Source: CBDBLK01 sp965215445
GTDB taxonomy: Bacteria > Bdellovibrionota > Bacteriovoracia > Bacteriovoracales > Bacteriovoracaceae
Length of the DNA stretch: 64,000 bases
Reading direction: 5' to 3'
NCBI GenBank assembly: GCA_965215445.1
Contig: CBDCDT010000002.1
Span: forward strand, 930,001-994,000
Notes under the pieces: generated by a model
What the model was told of the DNA's origin: nothing
What the model saw: the letters and a program-made list of their open reading frames with translations, nothing else
The model's database searches: none
Translations under genes and position numbers: made by a program
Part shown: piece after piece, positions 42,365 through 51,358 of the stretch
Numbering within the stretch: position 1 is the stretch's first letter
Layout of the letters: each line of letters starts with the position of its first letter

Positions 42365-43882
42365 TTGGGCCAAAGAAGAGTGGAAAAGCGATTTTATATT
42401 ACGACTGCTATAGATTATCCCAACGGACGGCCCCACATGGGACATGCTTATGAAAAAGTTGTCACCGATGGTTATGCCAGATGGCATCGCTTCTTGGGAG
42501 ATGAAACTTATTTTCTCACGGGAACCGATGAAAACGGACAAAAACTACAAGAAGCGGCCAAACAGGCCGGATTGGAAACCAAGCAATTTGTAGATTCCAA
42601 TGTCCAAAGGTTTGAGAGTCTTTGTCATAATCTCAATATTTCCCACGACGACTTTATTCGCACTACTGAAAAACGCCACATAGAGGTTTGCCGTGAGCTT
42701 TGGTTAAAACTTCAAAAGCAAGATGACCTTTATTTTGGAACTTACTCAGGAAAATATTGTCTTGCCTGTGAAAATTTTTACACTGATCTTCAGGCCCCCG
42801 ATGAATTGTGCCCGCACCATAAACAACCATTGTCTTTTAAAGAAGAAGATGGTTTTTTTTTCAAGTTGAGTCGGTATCAAGAATGGATACTGGAATATAT
42901 TAAGGCACATCCAGATTTTATTTTACCTCGCAGCAGTTACAGCGAAGTTTATTCTCGACTCGAAAAGGAACCCCTTAAAGATGTCGCCTTTTCTCGCCCT
43001 TTTCAGGGATGGGGGATTCCCGTTCCTGGCCATGAAAAAAATTTTGTCATGTACACTTGGGCCGATGCTTTAGTGAATTACTATTCGGCAGTGAAAGCTG
43101 AAAAAATAGACAAAAAATTTTGGCCCGCTGATGTCCACGTTATAGGCAAAGATATTCTCTGGTTTCATTGCGTGCTTTGGCCTTGTATGCTTCACGCAGC
43201 AGAGATTCCTCTACCAAAGCAAGTTTATGTTCACGGCATGATTTTGGCCGAGGATGGACGTAAAATGTCAAAGTCTCTCGATAATGTTACCGACCCTTGC
43301 GAAATCCTTGAAAAATATCCCTGTGTAGATTCTTTTCGCTATTATCTCTTGAGAAATATTCCCGCTCAATCAGATGGTGTCTTTTCTGAAAAGGATTTGG
43401 TGGAAAAACACAATTGTGAATTGGGCAATGATTATGGCAATCTCATCATGCGTGTTATTAAACTTGCCTTAAAAAATCTTCCTCCTCAAATAAAGGGAGA
43501 TAATGTAGAACAAAATTTAGATTTTTCGGATACTTTGGAAAAAATGAAAGAATTCATGCATTTGCGTCAACACAACAAAGCACTGGACAAACTTTGGGAA
43601 AGTGTAAATGCGGCCAATCGGTATATTAACGAAAAAGAACCCTGGAGATTAAAAGATGATTTGCAGACCCTGAATGCTGTTCTTTACAACAGTTGCTTTG
43701 CTATCCACCAATTAGCACTGCTTATGAAAGCATTCATGCCTGCTACATCGGAGAAAACACTTTCTTTTTTAGGCCCTTCAGATTTGACATGGCAAAGTCT
43801 GAAGTTTGGAAAAACAGCTTACCATCTCGAAAATCCAGAACCTTTATTTCCCAGATTTGATCTCAAGCTAGGCAGCGATTAA
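42365..43882 (+). CDS. metG: Methionyl-tRNA synthetase (canonical copy)
   Basis: Charges tRNA-Met. 505 aa from TTG 42365, or 500 aa from GTG 42380; neither has a good ribosome site. It is of the short MetS (Bacillus/Thermus-like) type: HMGH at 24-27, a single CLAC...CPHH knuckle and KMSKS near 300. Pocket residues are conventional: YTWADALVNYYSA and VIGKDILWFHCVLWPCML. The anticodon-binding Trp is present in NEKEPWRL. Unlike the copy at 29531, all expected catalytic and recognition residues are present, so this is the likely housekeeping enzyme. Its 3' end overlaps the convergent regulator gene by 15 bases. Confidence 0.94.
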   Translation: MGQRRVEKRFYITTAIDYPNGRPHMGHAYEKVVTDGYARWHRFLGDETYFLTGTDENGQKLQEAAKQAGLETKQFVDSNVQRFESLCHNLNISHDDFIRTTEKRHIEVCRELWLKLQKQDDLYFGTYSGKYCLACENFYTDLQAPDELCPHHKQPLSFKEEDGFFFKLSRYQEWILEYIKAHPDFILPRSSYSEVYSRLEKEPLKDVAFSRPFQGWGIPVPGHEKNFVMYTWADALVNYYSAVKAEKIDKKFWPADVHVIGKDILWFHCVLWPCMLHAAEIPLPKQVYVHGMILAEDGRKMSKSLDNVTDPCEILEKYPCVDSFRYYLLRNIPAQSDGVFSEKDLVEKHNCELGNDYGNLIMRVIKLALKNLPPQIKGDNVEQNLDFSDTLEKMKEFMHLRQHNKALDKLWESVNAANRYINEKEPWRLKDDLQTLNAVLYNSCFAIHQLALLMKAFMPATSEKTLSFLGPSDLTWQSLKFGKTAYHLENPEPLFPRFDLKLGSD

Positions 43883-44326
43883 GGCCTGTTTAACTTTGGC
43901 AAGAAGAACCTCTTTTTTGATCGGCTTGGGAACAAAAGAGGCCTTATCATTATCATAAAGGTTTTCCAAGTCTTTTTGAGAGCATGTATCTCTTGAAATA
44001 AAAATGATTGGCACCTTTAATGAGGAGAGATTGTCAAAAACACTGGAGACTTTAATGCCGTCCAAACTGTTTAAATTCATGTCGAGAATAACCAAATCGG
44101 CCTTATCTTTCATAAAATCTCGAATCGCCTGAAATTCATCCAAAAACGTCGCAACCGAGACTCTGTTGACATCGGTTAGGTACTTTTTCACGATGCGAAG
44201 AGTGTCCTCGCAGTCGTCGATTACCATAACCTTTTTGTTTTGAAGTTGAGGCATGTCTATCCGGGCCAGGGGGTCGAGCAAGAGATTCTTTTCTTCCCGC
44301 AATTTGCGCATTAACAACTTATCCAT
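43868..44326 (-). CDS. Single-domain response regulator
   Basis: 152 aa from ATG 44326, with AAGGAG upstream. After a basic 28-residue N-terminal stretch comes one receiver domain: VMVIDDCEDT (acidic pair at 37-38), phospho-acceptor Asp82 in LVILDMNLNSLDG, IIFISRDT, and FVPKPIKKEVL with the conserved Lys. There is no output domain, so it acts through protein contact or as a phosphorelay step. It is divergent from the OmpR-like regulator gene across 243 bases. Confidence 0.88.
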   Translation of the reverse strand: MDKLLMRKLREEKNLLLDPLARIDMPQLQNKKVMVIDDCEDTLRIVKKYLTDVNRVSVATFLDEFQAIRDFMKDKADLVILDMNLNSLDGIKVSSVFDNLSSLKVPIIFISRDTCSQKDLENLYDNDKASFVPKPIKKEVLLAKVKQALIAA

Positions 44327-44569
44327 TGACGATGCTCCTTGTTCACATCTCCAAATTCTCAAAATCAAAACAGGCCATTTCTTCGTATTTTCCCTAACTT
44401 ACGGGTCAAGTCAGGATTCTTCCTAAATTCAAGTACTTACGCAAAGGCCGTTTTTCACAACGGAGAGGGTTAATAAAAATTATCTTAAATAGGCCTAGAA
44501 ATGATCAAAAAACGGTCAAATAAAGTTTACTTTGTTAATTTTTTTTGAGTTTTTGACGAAAAATAGCTT

Positions 44570-45256
44570 ATGGAATCACCTAGAATATTGCTGATTGACG
44601 ATGATCCGGAAGTTCAGAGAATTGTCAAAAAATCCTCTAACCCCTTGATAATACTGGACTATGCAGATAGCTTTGCCAGGGCCACAGAGCTGATTAGGCG
44701 CCATAAATACGCCCTCTATCTGATTGATATTTTTCTTGGCGAAGAAAATGGCATGGATTGGGTTGAATTTCACCAACATTCCAGCATCGTCGATTTGGGG
44801 AGAATTATTGTTATGACCGGCTCTCAAGAGGTCGAAAATGAGATCAGGGGAAATCAGCTTGGAGTCAGGGATTTTATCAAGAAGCCATTCAACACAAATT
44901 TGTTGCGTTCAATTTTAGATAAACACTTAAGCTATATATTAAGGAGTCCGGTAAATGTCATTCAAGAAGGGCCTTTTTATTTAGATATTATCAAGCACGA
45001 GGCCTATATTTTAGAAGATGAGGAAAAGAGAAGATTGGAGTTAACACACAAAGAATTTCAAATTCTTAGGCTCCTGCTTGAAAAGAAAAATCAAATATTT
45101 TCCCGAGATGTGATTTTTGACCGCTTGTGGGATGATAGTAATTCCATGTTGAGAACAGTCGATATGCACATTAGTTCTTTAAAGAAAAAAATAGCTCCTT
45201 ATTCAAATATGATTAGGAACAAGAGATCTGTTGGCTATTATTTTGAATCTATTTAG
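44570..45256 (+). CDS. OmpR/PhoB-family response regulator
   Basis: 228 aa. The receiver domain at residues 1-118 has ILLIDDDPE, the phosphorylatable Asp53 in YLIDIFLGEENG, IVMTGS and FIKKPF. The C-terminal winged helix (about 130-228) has LTHKEFQILRLLLEKKNQIFSR and a recognition-helix region ending TVDMHISSLKKKIAP, then GYYFESI. It is expected to bind DNA as a dimer and regulate transcription. No kinase is directly co-transcribed, and the neighbouring hybrid kinase converges with a 4-base overlap. Confidence 0.92.
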   Translation: MESPRILLIDDDPEVQRIVKKSSNPLIILDYADSFARATELIRRHKYALYLIDIFLGEENGMDWVEFHQHSSIVDLGRIIVMTGSQEVENEIRGNQLGVRDFIKKPFNTNLLRSILDKHLSYILRSPVNVIQEGPFYLDIIKHEAYILEDEEKRRLELTHKEFQILRLLLEKKNQIFSRDVIFDRLWDDSNSMLRTVDMHISSLKKKIAPYSNMIRNKRSVGYYFESI

Positions 45257-47607
45257 GCCGCAGAACTTTGGGTGCCGCTCTCTAAATACTGTTCCAGGCA
45301 ATCAAGGTTCTTTTTGACTGCTTCGAGATCGCTTTTTTTGGCATTGGTTTGCAGTTCTTCGATAATTTCGTTGAGAAGGTATAGACCATAAGTTTGTGCT
45401 GACCCTAAAATGCGATGGCAGATGCTCGATATTTTTTTATAATCTTGATCTTCTTTTGCTTTTACAAAATCATTATAATCCTGCCATCTATTTTTCATAT
45501 AACTGGGAATATATTCAGCAAAATCCTCGTTAATTTCTTCATGTTGAAAGAGATATTCTTTAGAAGTATCTAATTTTTTATCTTGCATTTTTGCCTCACT
45601 ATTGGTGTTGTCATCGTTTTTTGGTGGTGAAATATCAGAAATATCATCAAGATGTATTTTTATTGTATCTAGGAGGATTTGTTTTCTAATGGGTTTTGAG
45701 AGAAAATCATCACATCCTGCTTGCATACAACGGATTTTGTCTTGGTTAAGCACATTGGCAGTTAGGGCAACGATTTTATTTTTGGTCAAGTTGTTTTGAG
45801 CTTCATATTCCCTTATGCCTTTGGTTGCTTGCAGGCCATCAACTTTAGGCATTTGCATATCCATAAGAATGAGGTCGTATCTGTTTTCTTTCACGGCCTT
45901 TATGGCCTCTTCGCCGTTGACTACTACAGTTAGTTTAATATTTGGAGATTTAAGAAATTCTTTGATGACGATAGCATTTTCTTCAAAATCTTCTGCTAAG
46001 AGAATATGTTTTAGGGATCCAATACCATTATCCATTTTAGAATTTCCTTTATTTTTTTGATTGTTTCTGGAGGAAAAATCAGGATTGAAAACTTTAAGAA
46101 AATGGGTGTTGGAAATTGGTTTGTGAAAGCATCCCATAGGATTTATTTTATCAAGATTTAAATTGTCGTATTTCCTTTTATTTGGAGGGAACATAAAAAT
46201 GCTCTTTGAGGCAATATTTGAAGTTTTATTGAGTTCATTAAAAATTTCAAATCCCCCCATAACAGGCATTTTAACGTCAATAAAAATATAGTCAAAGTGA
46301 TCTAACTTATTACTGTATTTCTGAATGGCCTGTACTCCAGAAGAGATTGCAGTTAATTTGGCCTTTGTAGAAAGCAAAAAATTGAATAATATCTTTTGCT
46401 CTCCTTTATTGCTGCTGATGATAAGAATTTTTTTATCTGAGAGATTGATATTGAGATTGTAGTAGTTTACCAGTGCTGAATTGTCTACATTATCAACAGG
46501 AATCTTAAATTTAAAAATGGAACCTTTTTTTATTTCGCTTTCAACTTCAATAGTTCCATTCATAAGAGTAACCAATTTTTTGACTATTGAAAGACCAAGG
46601 CCAGACCCCCCGTATTGTCTTGTTGTAGAACTATCGGCCTGCTTGAATTTTTCAAAAACAAATCGAGCCTTATTCGCAGGAATACCAATCCCGGTATCTG
46701 AAACACTGAAACATAATTCTTTTTTACTTTCGTCAAAATCAAGACCGAGCTTGATTTCTCCTTCGTTGGTAAATTTTACAGCGTTGCCAATGAGATTGAT
46801 GAGGATTTGCTCTATTCTCTGTTGATCGACAGAAACACTTTTAGGTACAAGTTTACAAATTTCGTAAAAAAAGGTAATATCTTTTTTGGAAACATAATTA
46901 CTCATAATGCTGGAAACTCTTTCAATTATTTTTACAGGATTACATTTGAGCTTATCAATTTTTAGCTCATCAGCTTCTATTTTAGAGAGATCAATAATAT
47001 TATTGACCAGAGAAAGAAGTGCCTCGATGGAGTTGTCTAATATCTCAATATAGCGGTCAATTTCAGGGTTGGTAGATTTTTCCTTGATAATTTCTGTAGT
47101 TCCTGAAATAACATTGAGGGGAGTTCTTATTTCGTGACTCATATTGGATAAAAAATTTGATTTGTTTTCAGAAATTTGGATCAGTTTTAGCTCAGATTTT
47201 TTTCTTATCATTGATGAAGTTATACATCGGGCGATAAATTCTGGAGGGAGTTCACCTTTGATAAGGTATTCTTGAGCACCAATTTCCATGGCCTGTTTTG
47301 CTGCTTTGTCATCCTCATATCCAGTCAGAACAATAATGGGGGTGTGTGGGTATATGTCGTAAATTTTAGATAGAGTTTCCAATTGGTTGGAATCGGGCAG
47401 ATTTAAATCAAGGAAGATGAGATCAAAATTGTTATTTACAGCTATGGAAAGGGCCTTATCTGTCGAATTGGCGGTTGTAATATTGTATTCAATCACTTTT
47501 GACAGGCCTTTTTTTAAGGCCCGTCTCAGTTCCAATATGTCTGCCTCATCATCTTCAATAATAAAGATGTTGAGTATTCTGTCATTTTCGTTAGAAATAA
47601 CTTTCAT
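45253..47607 (-). CDS. Multi-domain hybrid histidine kinase (REC-HK-REC-REC-Hpt)
   Basis: 784 aa, no membrane segment, so cytoplasmic. Order: N-terminal receiver (Asp67 in IFLDLNLPD), HisKA with SHEIRTPLN (His158), HATPase with NAVKFTNEG, DTGIGIP and GGSGLGLSI (about 265-370). A second receiver (about 390-510) has Asp444 in IFIDVKMP, but its acidic pair is replaced by Ser-Asn (IISSN). A third receiver (about 532-655) is intact with Asp583 in ILMDMQMP. The C-terminal Hpt has CHRILGSAQTYG (His731). All steps of a phosphorelay are in one chain. An output may be the OmpR-like regulator next door. Confidence 0.93.
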   Translation of the reverse strand: MKVISNENDRILNIFIIEDDEADILELRRALKKGLSKVIEYNITTANSTDKALSIAVNNNFDLIFLDLNLPDSNQLETLSKIYDIYPHTPIIVLTGYEDDKAAKQAMEIGAQEYLIKGELPPEFIARCITSSMIRKKSELKLIQISENKSNFLSNMSHEIRTPLNVISGTTEIIKEKSTNPEIDRYIEILDNSIEALLSLVNNIIDLSKIEADELKIDKLKCNPVKIIERVSSIMSNYVSKKDITFFYEICKLVPKSVSVDQQRIEQILINLIGNAVKFTNEGEIKLGLDFDESKKELCFSVSDTGIGIPANKARFVFEKFKQADSSTTRQYGGSGLGLSIVKKLVTLMNGTIEVESEIKKGSIFKFKIPVDNVDNSALVNYYNLNINLSDKKILIISSNKGEQKILFNFLLSTKAKLTAISSGVQAIQKYSNKLDHFDYIFIDVKMPVMGGFEIFNELNKTSNIASKSIFMFPPNKRKYDNLNLDKINPMGCFHKPISNTHFLKVFNPDFSSRNNQKNKGNSKMDNGIGSLKHILLAEDFEENAIVIKEFLKSPNIKLTVVVNGEEAIKAVKENRYDLILMDMQMPKVDGLQATKGIREYEAQNNLTKNKIVALTANVLNQDKIRCMQAGCDDFLSKPIRKQILLDTIKIHLDDISDISPPKNDDNTNSEAKMQDKKLDTSKEYLFQHEEINEDFAEYIPSYMKNRWQDYNDFVKAKEDQDYKKISSICHRILGSAQTYGLYLLNEIIEELQTNAKKSDLEAVKKNLDCLEQYLESGTQSSAA

Positions 47608-47668
47608 AACCCAAGGAATCGGATTTTAGGACATCAATCTTTAGAGGGTAGAAAAAATTGTCGAGTTT

Positions 47669-48079
47669 TTAATACAAATTATCTAAAAAGTTGATATATT
47701 TCTTTGGAGAATCGGGTTTGGTTTGATATTCACTACATCCCAATTCTTTTGCTTTTTCTTTATCTAAAACATAGCTAGAGCTTGTTAGCATAATAATAAT
47801 GGGAACTTTTTCCAATTTTGGATCTTTTCTTATGATTGTCAGGATTTCAAATCCTGACAATCCAGGCATGTTAATATCCAGCAAGGCCCCAGCGGGCATG
47901 GGGTCCTCTCCGTTTTTGGCCTTCTCCATATAGTCGAGAAATGCTTGTCCCTCGTGGAAAATGAGAGGAGGATTTGTCAGTTTTGATTTTTTAAGTGCTC
48001 TGGTGAAGGCAAGAGTATCCTCTTTTTCATCGTCGATGATGGCCAGAGGATCAGTCATGTTTCTAATTTTTACATTCAT
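47669..48079 (-). CDS. Rcp1-like single-domain response regulator
   Basis: A 136-aa receiver only: IIDDEKEDT (acidic residues), Asp68 in GALLDINMPGLSGFE, IIMLTSSS and the Lys of YQTKPDSP. The pattern with an insert before the phospho-Asp (ENGEDP-like KNGEDPMP) is that of cyanobacterial Rcp1 and partners of phytochrome-type kinases. It starts 3 bases after the PAS histidine kinase ends, so it is its likely partner. Confidence 0.9.
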   Translation of the reverse strand: MNVKIRNMTDPLAIIDDEKEDTLAFTRALKKSKLTNPPLIFHEGQAFLDYMEKAKNGEDPMPAGALLDINMPGLSGFEILTIIRKDPKLEKVPIIIMLTSSSYVLDKEKAKELGCSEYQTKPDSPKKYINFLDNLY

Positions 48080-48082
48080 TTA

Positions 48083-49561
48083 TCACCTCAAGTGCTTTGA
48101 AATTGTGAAAATAAAGGTTGACCCTTTTCCTTTTTCTGACTCCACCCAAATTTCTCCCTTGTGCTGTTCAACGATTTTTTTACATATTGCCAGCCCAATA
48201 CCTGTTCCTTTGTATTCTTGAGATTTATGTAATCGTTTGAAAATTTCAAAAACGTAACTTAATTTATCCGAAGGGATGCCAATACCGTTGTCCATAACTG
48301 AAAATTTCCAAAAATCTTTGGATTCTTCGGAAGTCATTTTAATTTGCAACGGGGTCTGCTGATTTCTATATTTGATGGCATTACCTATGAGGTTTTGGAA
48401 AAGTTTGTGCATTAAATTTGTGTTGCAGAGGATAGTTGGCAATTCGGGAGTAACCAGTTGAGCATTGCTGTCTTTAATCTCAGTTTCAAATATAGTTAAA
48501 ATTTCAGTTAGGAGCTTGCTTAAATCACTTTCTTCAAAACTAATTTCTCTTTTATTAACTATGGAATAGCTTAATAAATCATCAATGAGATTTTTCATTT
48601 TCGTAACGCCAGAATTGATAATTTCCATAGACATTTTTGCATCTTCGTTGAGGTGCTCTGCTGGAATTTCTTCGTTAAGCACTTCTATATTGTTTTTTAT
48701 ATGTCTTAAAGGAGCCTTGAGATCATGAGATGCAATGAAGGCAAATTGTTCGAGTTCCTGGTTTGAGCGGATTAAGTTTTCTTCCTTTTCTTTAAGTGTT
48801 GTAATATCCTCTGAGACACCCAAAATAAGCATGGGCTTCCCGTCGTCATCCTTTATGACGGTTTTTCGGGTTTTGAAAACTCTTACACCTAGATTTTTTG
48901 TTTGGAGAGTTTTGTCTTCTATAAAGACAACATCTTTAGCTTTAAGTATTTCCTCATCTCCACTATTGAAAAAACAGGCATTTTTTTTGGAGAAGACTTC
49001 GTTTGCAGTTTTTCCAAGCAAGTCTTCTTTTCTGTGCCCTACGATAACTTCTCCTGTTTTATTAAAGCTTTTAAAAGTCAAGTCTTTTGCATCTTTTATA
49101 AAAAGCATATCGGGAATGGTGTCTACAATGGTCTTGAGCTTTTTATTGGTTTTTAGAATCTCTGTTTCTCTCTTTTTTGCTTCGGTGATGTCGCGAATCA
49201 CTCCACTAAAAATCACTCTGCCTTCTATTTCAACTTCGCAGACTGAGACGTAGATGGGAAACAAAGAGCCATCCTTTCTCTTCGCTTCTACTTCGCGTCC
49301 GACGCCAACGACTTTGTTTTTTTCCCCTTTTTTATAATTTTCAAGGTACTCGTCATGCTCTGAAGCGAAGGGTTCTGGCATTAAAAGAGAAACATTCTTG
49401 CCTATGACTTCTTTACTTTTGTAACCAAAGATGTTTTCACAGGCCCGGTTAAAGACTTCGACAACTCCCTTTGAATCAATGGCGACAATTCCATCGACAG
49501 CACTGTCAATAATGGATTGGAAGCGCTCTTTTCGGAAATGGACTCCAGAATCTTGTGTCAA
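48083..49561 (-). CDS. PAS-domain sensor histidine kinase
   Basis: 492 aa without membrane segments. PAS1 (about 12-130) is of the FixL kind: FQSIIDSAVDGIVAIDSKG, FGYKSKEVIGKNVSLLMPEPF, then VIRDITEAKKRE. PAS2 is at about 140-258 (DTIPDMLFIKDAKD ... LILGVSEDITTLKEK). The HisKA is of phytochrome/SKL type: FAFIASHDLKAPLRHI (His279). HATPase has NLIGNAIKYR, DNGIGIP and KGTGIGLAICKKIVE. PAS1 lacks an obvious haem histidine check, so the ligand is unknown. It is co-transcribed with the Rcp1-like regulator. Confidence 0.92.
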   Translation of the reverse strand: MTQDSGVHFRKERFQSIIDSAVDGIVAIDSKGVVEVFNRACENIFGYKSKEVIGKNVSLLMPEPFASEHDEYLENYKKGEKNKVVGVGREVEAKRKDGSLFPIYVSVCEVEIEGRVIFSGVIRDITEAKKRETEILKTNKKLKTIVDTIPDMLFIKDAKDLTFKSFNKTGEVIVGHRKEDLLGKTANEVFSKKNACFFNSGDEEILKAKDVVFIEDKTLQTKNLGVRVFKTRKTVIKDDDGKPMLILGVSEDITTLKEKEENLIRSNQELEQFAFIASHDLKAPLRHIKNNIEVLNEEIPAEHLNEDAKMSMEIINSGVTKMKNLIDDLLSYSIVNKREISFEESDLSKLLTEILTIFETEIKDSNAQLVTPELPTILCNTNLMHKLFQNLIGNAIKYRNQQTPLQIKMTSEESKDFWKFSVMDNGIGIPSDKLSYVFEIFKRLHKSQEYKGTGIGLAICKKIVEQHKGEIWVESEKGKGSTFIFTISKHLR

Positions 49562-49573
49562 TTTATTCCCCCT

Positions 49574-51358
49574 TTAAAGGCACGAGTGAAATGACGGTGC
49601 ATTGGTTTCATCACATAAATATAATGTTACAGATTTTTGAGATTTCAAATACCTTAAATCGTAGGTTGTGACAAGGGGATGAGAGCGTTTCTTTCGATCT
49701 TGAACTAAAATTGGCCAACGCACACGCACATTAAGCGGTCTTTCTCCTTTTTGGAGTCCAAAAACAACGCCTTCCTCATTTTGGGAGTTTAAATATCCAT
49801 AGCTGAAAGAATTTGTTCTATGATAAGTATTTTTATTGGTTTTCAAAACGACTGTGGCCCCCTCTCCGTAAGCACTGGCCTTTTTTCCTCTTAGTTTCAT
49901 GGTTAGACTTCTTTTGCCCTGAAAGGGAACCTGGTTGTGAAAAGCATAGATTCTCTGTTGAATATTCCGGCCCCTCAATTTGGTTTGGCCTACGATAATA
50001 TCTTGCCGTCCATCTCTATCAACATCCAAGACGACGCTTCCCGAGGGATTGACCAAATCGATGCCATATTCGAGCGCCTTATCAGAAAAGGCGTGGTCGT
50101 CTTTTTGGTGGAAAAGAATAAAGCGGCTTTTGGGAGGGAAACCGTTATTGTCAACGATCAGGTCAATCAGACCGTCAAAGTTGTAATCAATCCAGGAAGC
50201 GCGTCGATCTCCCTGACTCCAAGAATAGCTTCCGTCGTCTTGATGATATTCCGTCCTCAAAAAAAGTGGTGGAGTTCCATATCGACTGCCGGTAAGGATG
50301 CTGGAGCGGTCAACCGTTTCCGGGTCGTAACTGTGAAAAAGTTCTCCTACCGCCACGTCGATGGCCCCATCGTTGTTGTAATCAGAGCATATTGTATAAA
50401 AAGTGCTGCCTCCACCACGCCGGTCATTTTCCCCTTCTTCATCGTGAGCAAATTTTGATTCCTTGGCCAAATCTTTAAATTGGCGGCCGGAATTGGCGCG
50501 ATCTTTTAGATTGAGCCACATTTTATTGGGGAGTCCGCTAAAACTGGCCACTAAAATATCGAGATGGCCATTTTGATCAATATCACAGGGGGCCGCCCCC
50601 GCCGTAGGAGCAGCATTGATATGGGTGTTGAAATCATCAGAAAATTGGCGTTCTCCTTGAAGCAAAAAAGAATGATCTTTAAACCCCTTTTCTTCTCCTT
50701 TGTAAAGTCGATCGGGAGCGGGGCGAACAGTTTTTTGGGAATAGTCAAACCAGTTTCCAGCGTAAATGTCCAGCTTGCCATCCATGTCGAAATCAAAGAC
50801 AGCGACAGTTGCAGTGGGATCCTTATTGGGCGGGAAGGAGTTCATTTTTTCACGATAAAAAATTTGTTTCCCTTTTTTGTTTCCCAAGAAAAGGCGCAGA
50901 GGAAATTTTGAAAGTTCTGTCTTTTGATTGAGAACTGCAACCAAAACGTCGAGGATGCCATCCTTATTAAAATCGTGGAAAGAGAGGAAACTGGCCATAA
51001 TAGGCACTTCAAAAGGGGAAGCAATGGCCTTAAATTTTTTTTCTTGGGAATTGTAGACCAAAAACTTAGGAGGTGCGTAGTAATCGGGTAAAAGAACCAG
51101 GTCTTGAAATTCATCTCCGTTAAAATCCACTGCGTATAAATGCACCGCTTTTTCTTTGGCCAATCCCCAGAGAGCAGTTTTGTCCACGAAAAGCTTTTGT
51201 TTTTTTGGTTGTGATGGCCCTGAAGAGACCAAGGTTGTTTTGGTTTTTTTTACAACTCTGGGTTTTTTTTGGTGATGAACTTGAGAACAGGAAAACGCCA
51301 TTAAAAAAGGCAGAAGATGTATTTTAGAAATCAACAATGTCCAGGCCATAGCCACCAT
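49574..51358 (-). CDS. FG-GAP/VCBS repeat lipoprotein with ASPIC/UnbV C-terminus
   Basis: 594 aa. The N-terminal LLISKIHLLPFLMAFSC looks like a lipoprotein signal (Cys24), though the lipobox A-F-S-C is imperfect. Repeated calcium-binding-like blades follow: VDFNGDEFQDL, HDFNKDGILDVLVA, FDFDMDGKLDIYAG, CDIDQNGHLDILVA, SDYNNDGAIDVAVG, IDYNFDGLIDLIVD and LDVDRDGRQDIIVG, i.e. a seven-blade propeller. The C-terminal region (GEGATVVLKTNKN, NEEGVVFGLQKG) matches the ASPIC/UnbV domain. It is probably extracytoplasmic and of unknown ligand. The start overlaps the acyl-CoA dehydrogenase end by 35 bases. Confidence 0.85.
   Translation of the reverse strand: MVAMAWTLLISKIHLLPFLMAFSCSQVHHQKKPRVVKKTKTTLVSSGPSQPKKQKLFVDKTALWGLAKEKAVHLYAVDFNGDEFQDLVLLPDYYAPPKFLVYNSQEKKFKAIASPFEVPIMASFLSFHDFNKDGILDVLVAVLNQKTELSKFPLRLFLGNKKGKQIFYREKMNSFPPNKDPTATVAVFDFDMDGKLDIYAGNWFDYSQKTVRPAPDRLYKGEEKGFKDHSFLLQGERQFSDDFNTHINAAPTAGAAPCDIDQNGHLDILVASFSGLPNKMWLNLKDRANSGRQFKDLAKESKFAHDEEGENDRRGGGSTFYTICSDYNNDGAIDVAVGELFHSYDPETVDRSSILTGSRYGTPPLFLRTEYHQDDGSYSWSQGDRRASWIDYNFDGLIDLIVDNNGFPPKSRFILFHQKDDHAFSDKALEYGIDLVNPSGSVVLDVDRDGRQDIIVGQTKLRGRNIQQRIYAFHNQVPFQGKRSLTMKLRGKKASAYGEGATVVLKTNKNTYHRTNSFSYGYLNSQNEEGVVFGLQKGERPLNVRVRWPILVQDRKKRSHPLVTTYDLRYLKSQKSVTLYLCDETNAPSFHSCL

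Noticed and set aside
48735..49253. 172-codon plus-strand frame
   Set aside because: It is antisense to the PAS histidine kinase, whose domains are clear. The translated sequence is Ser/Phe-rich shadow composition.
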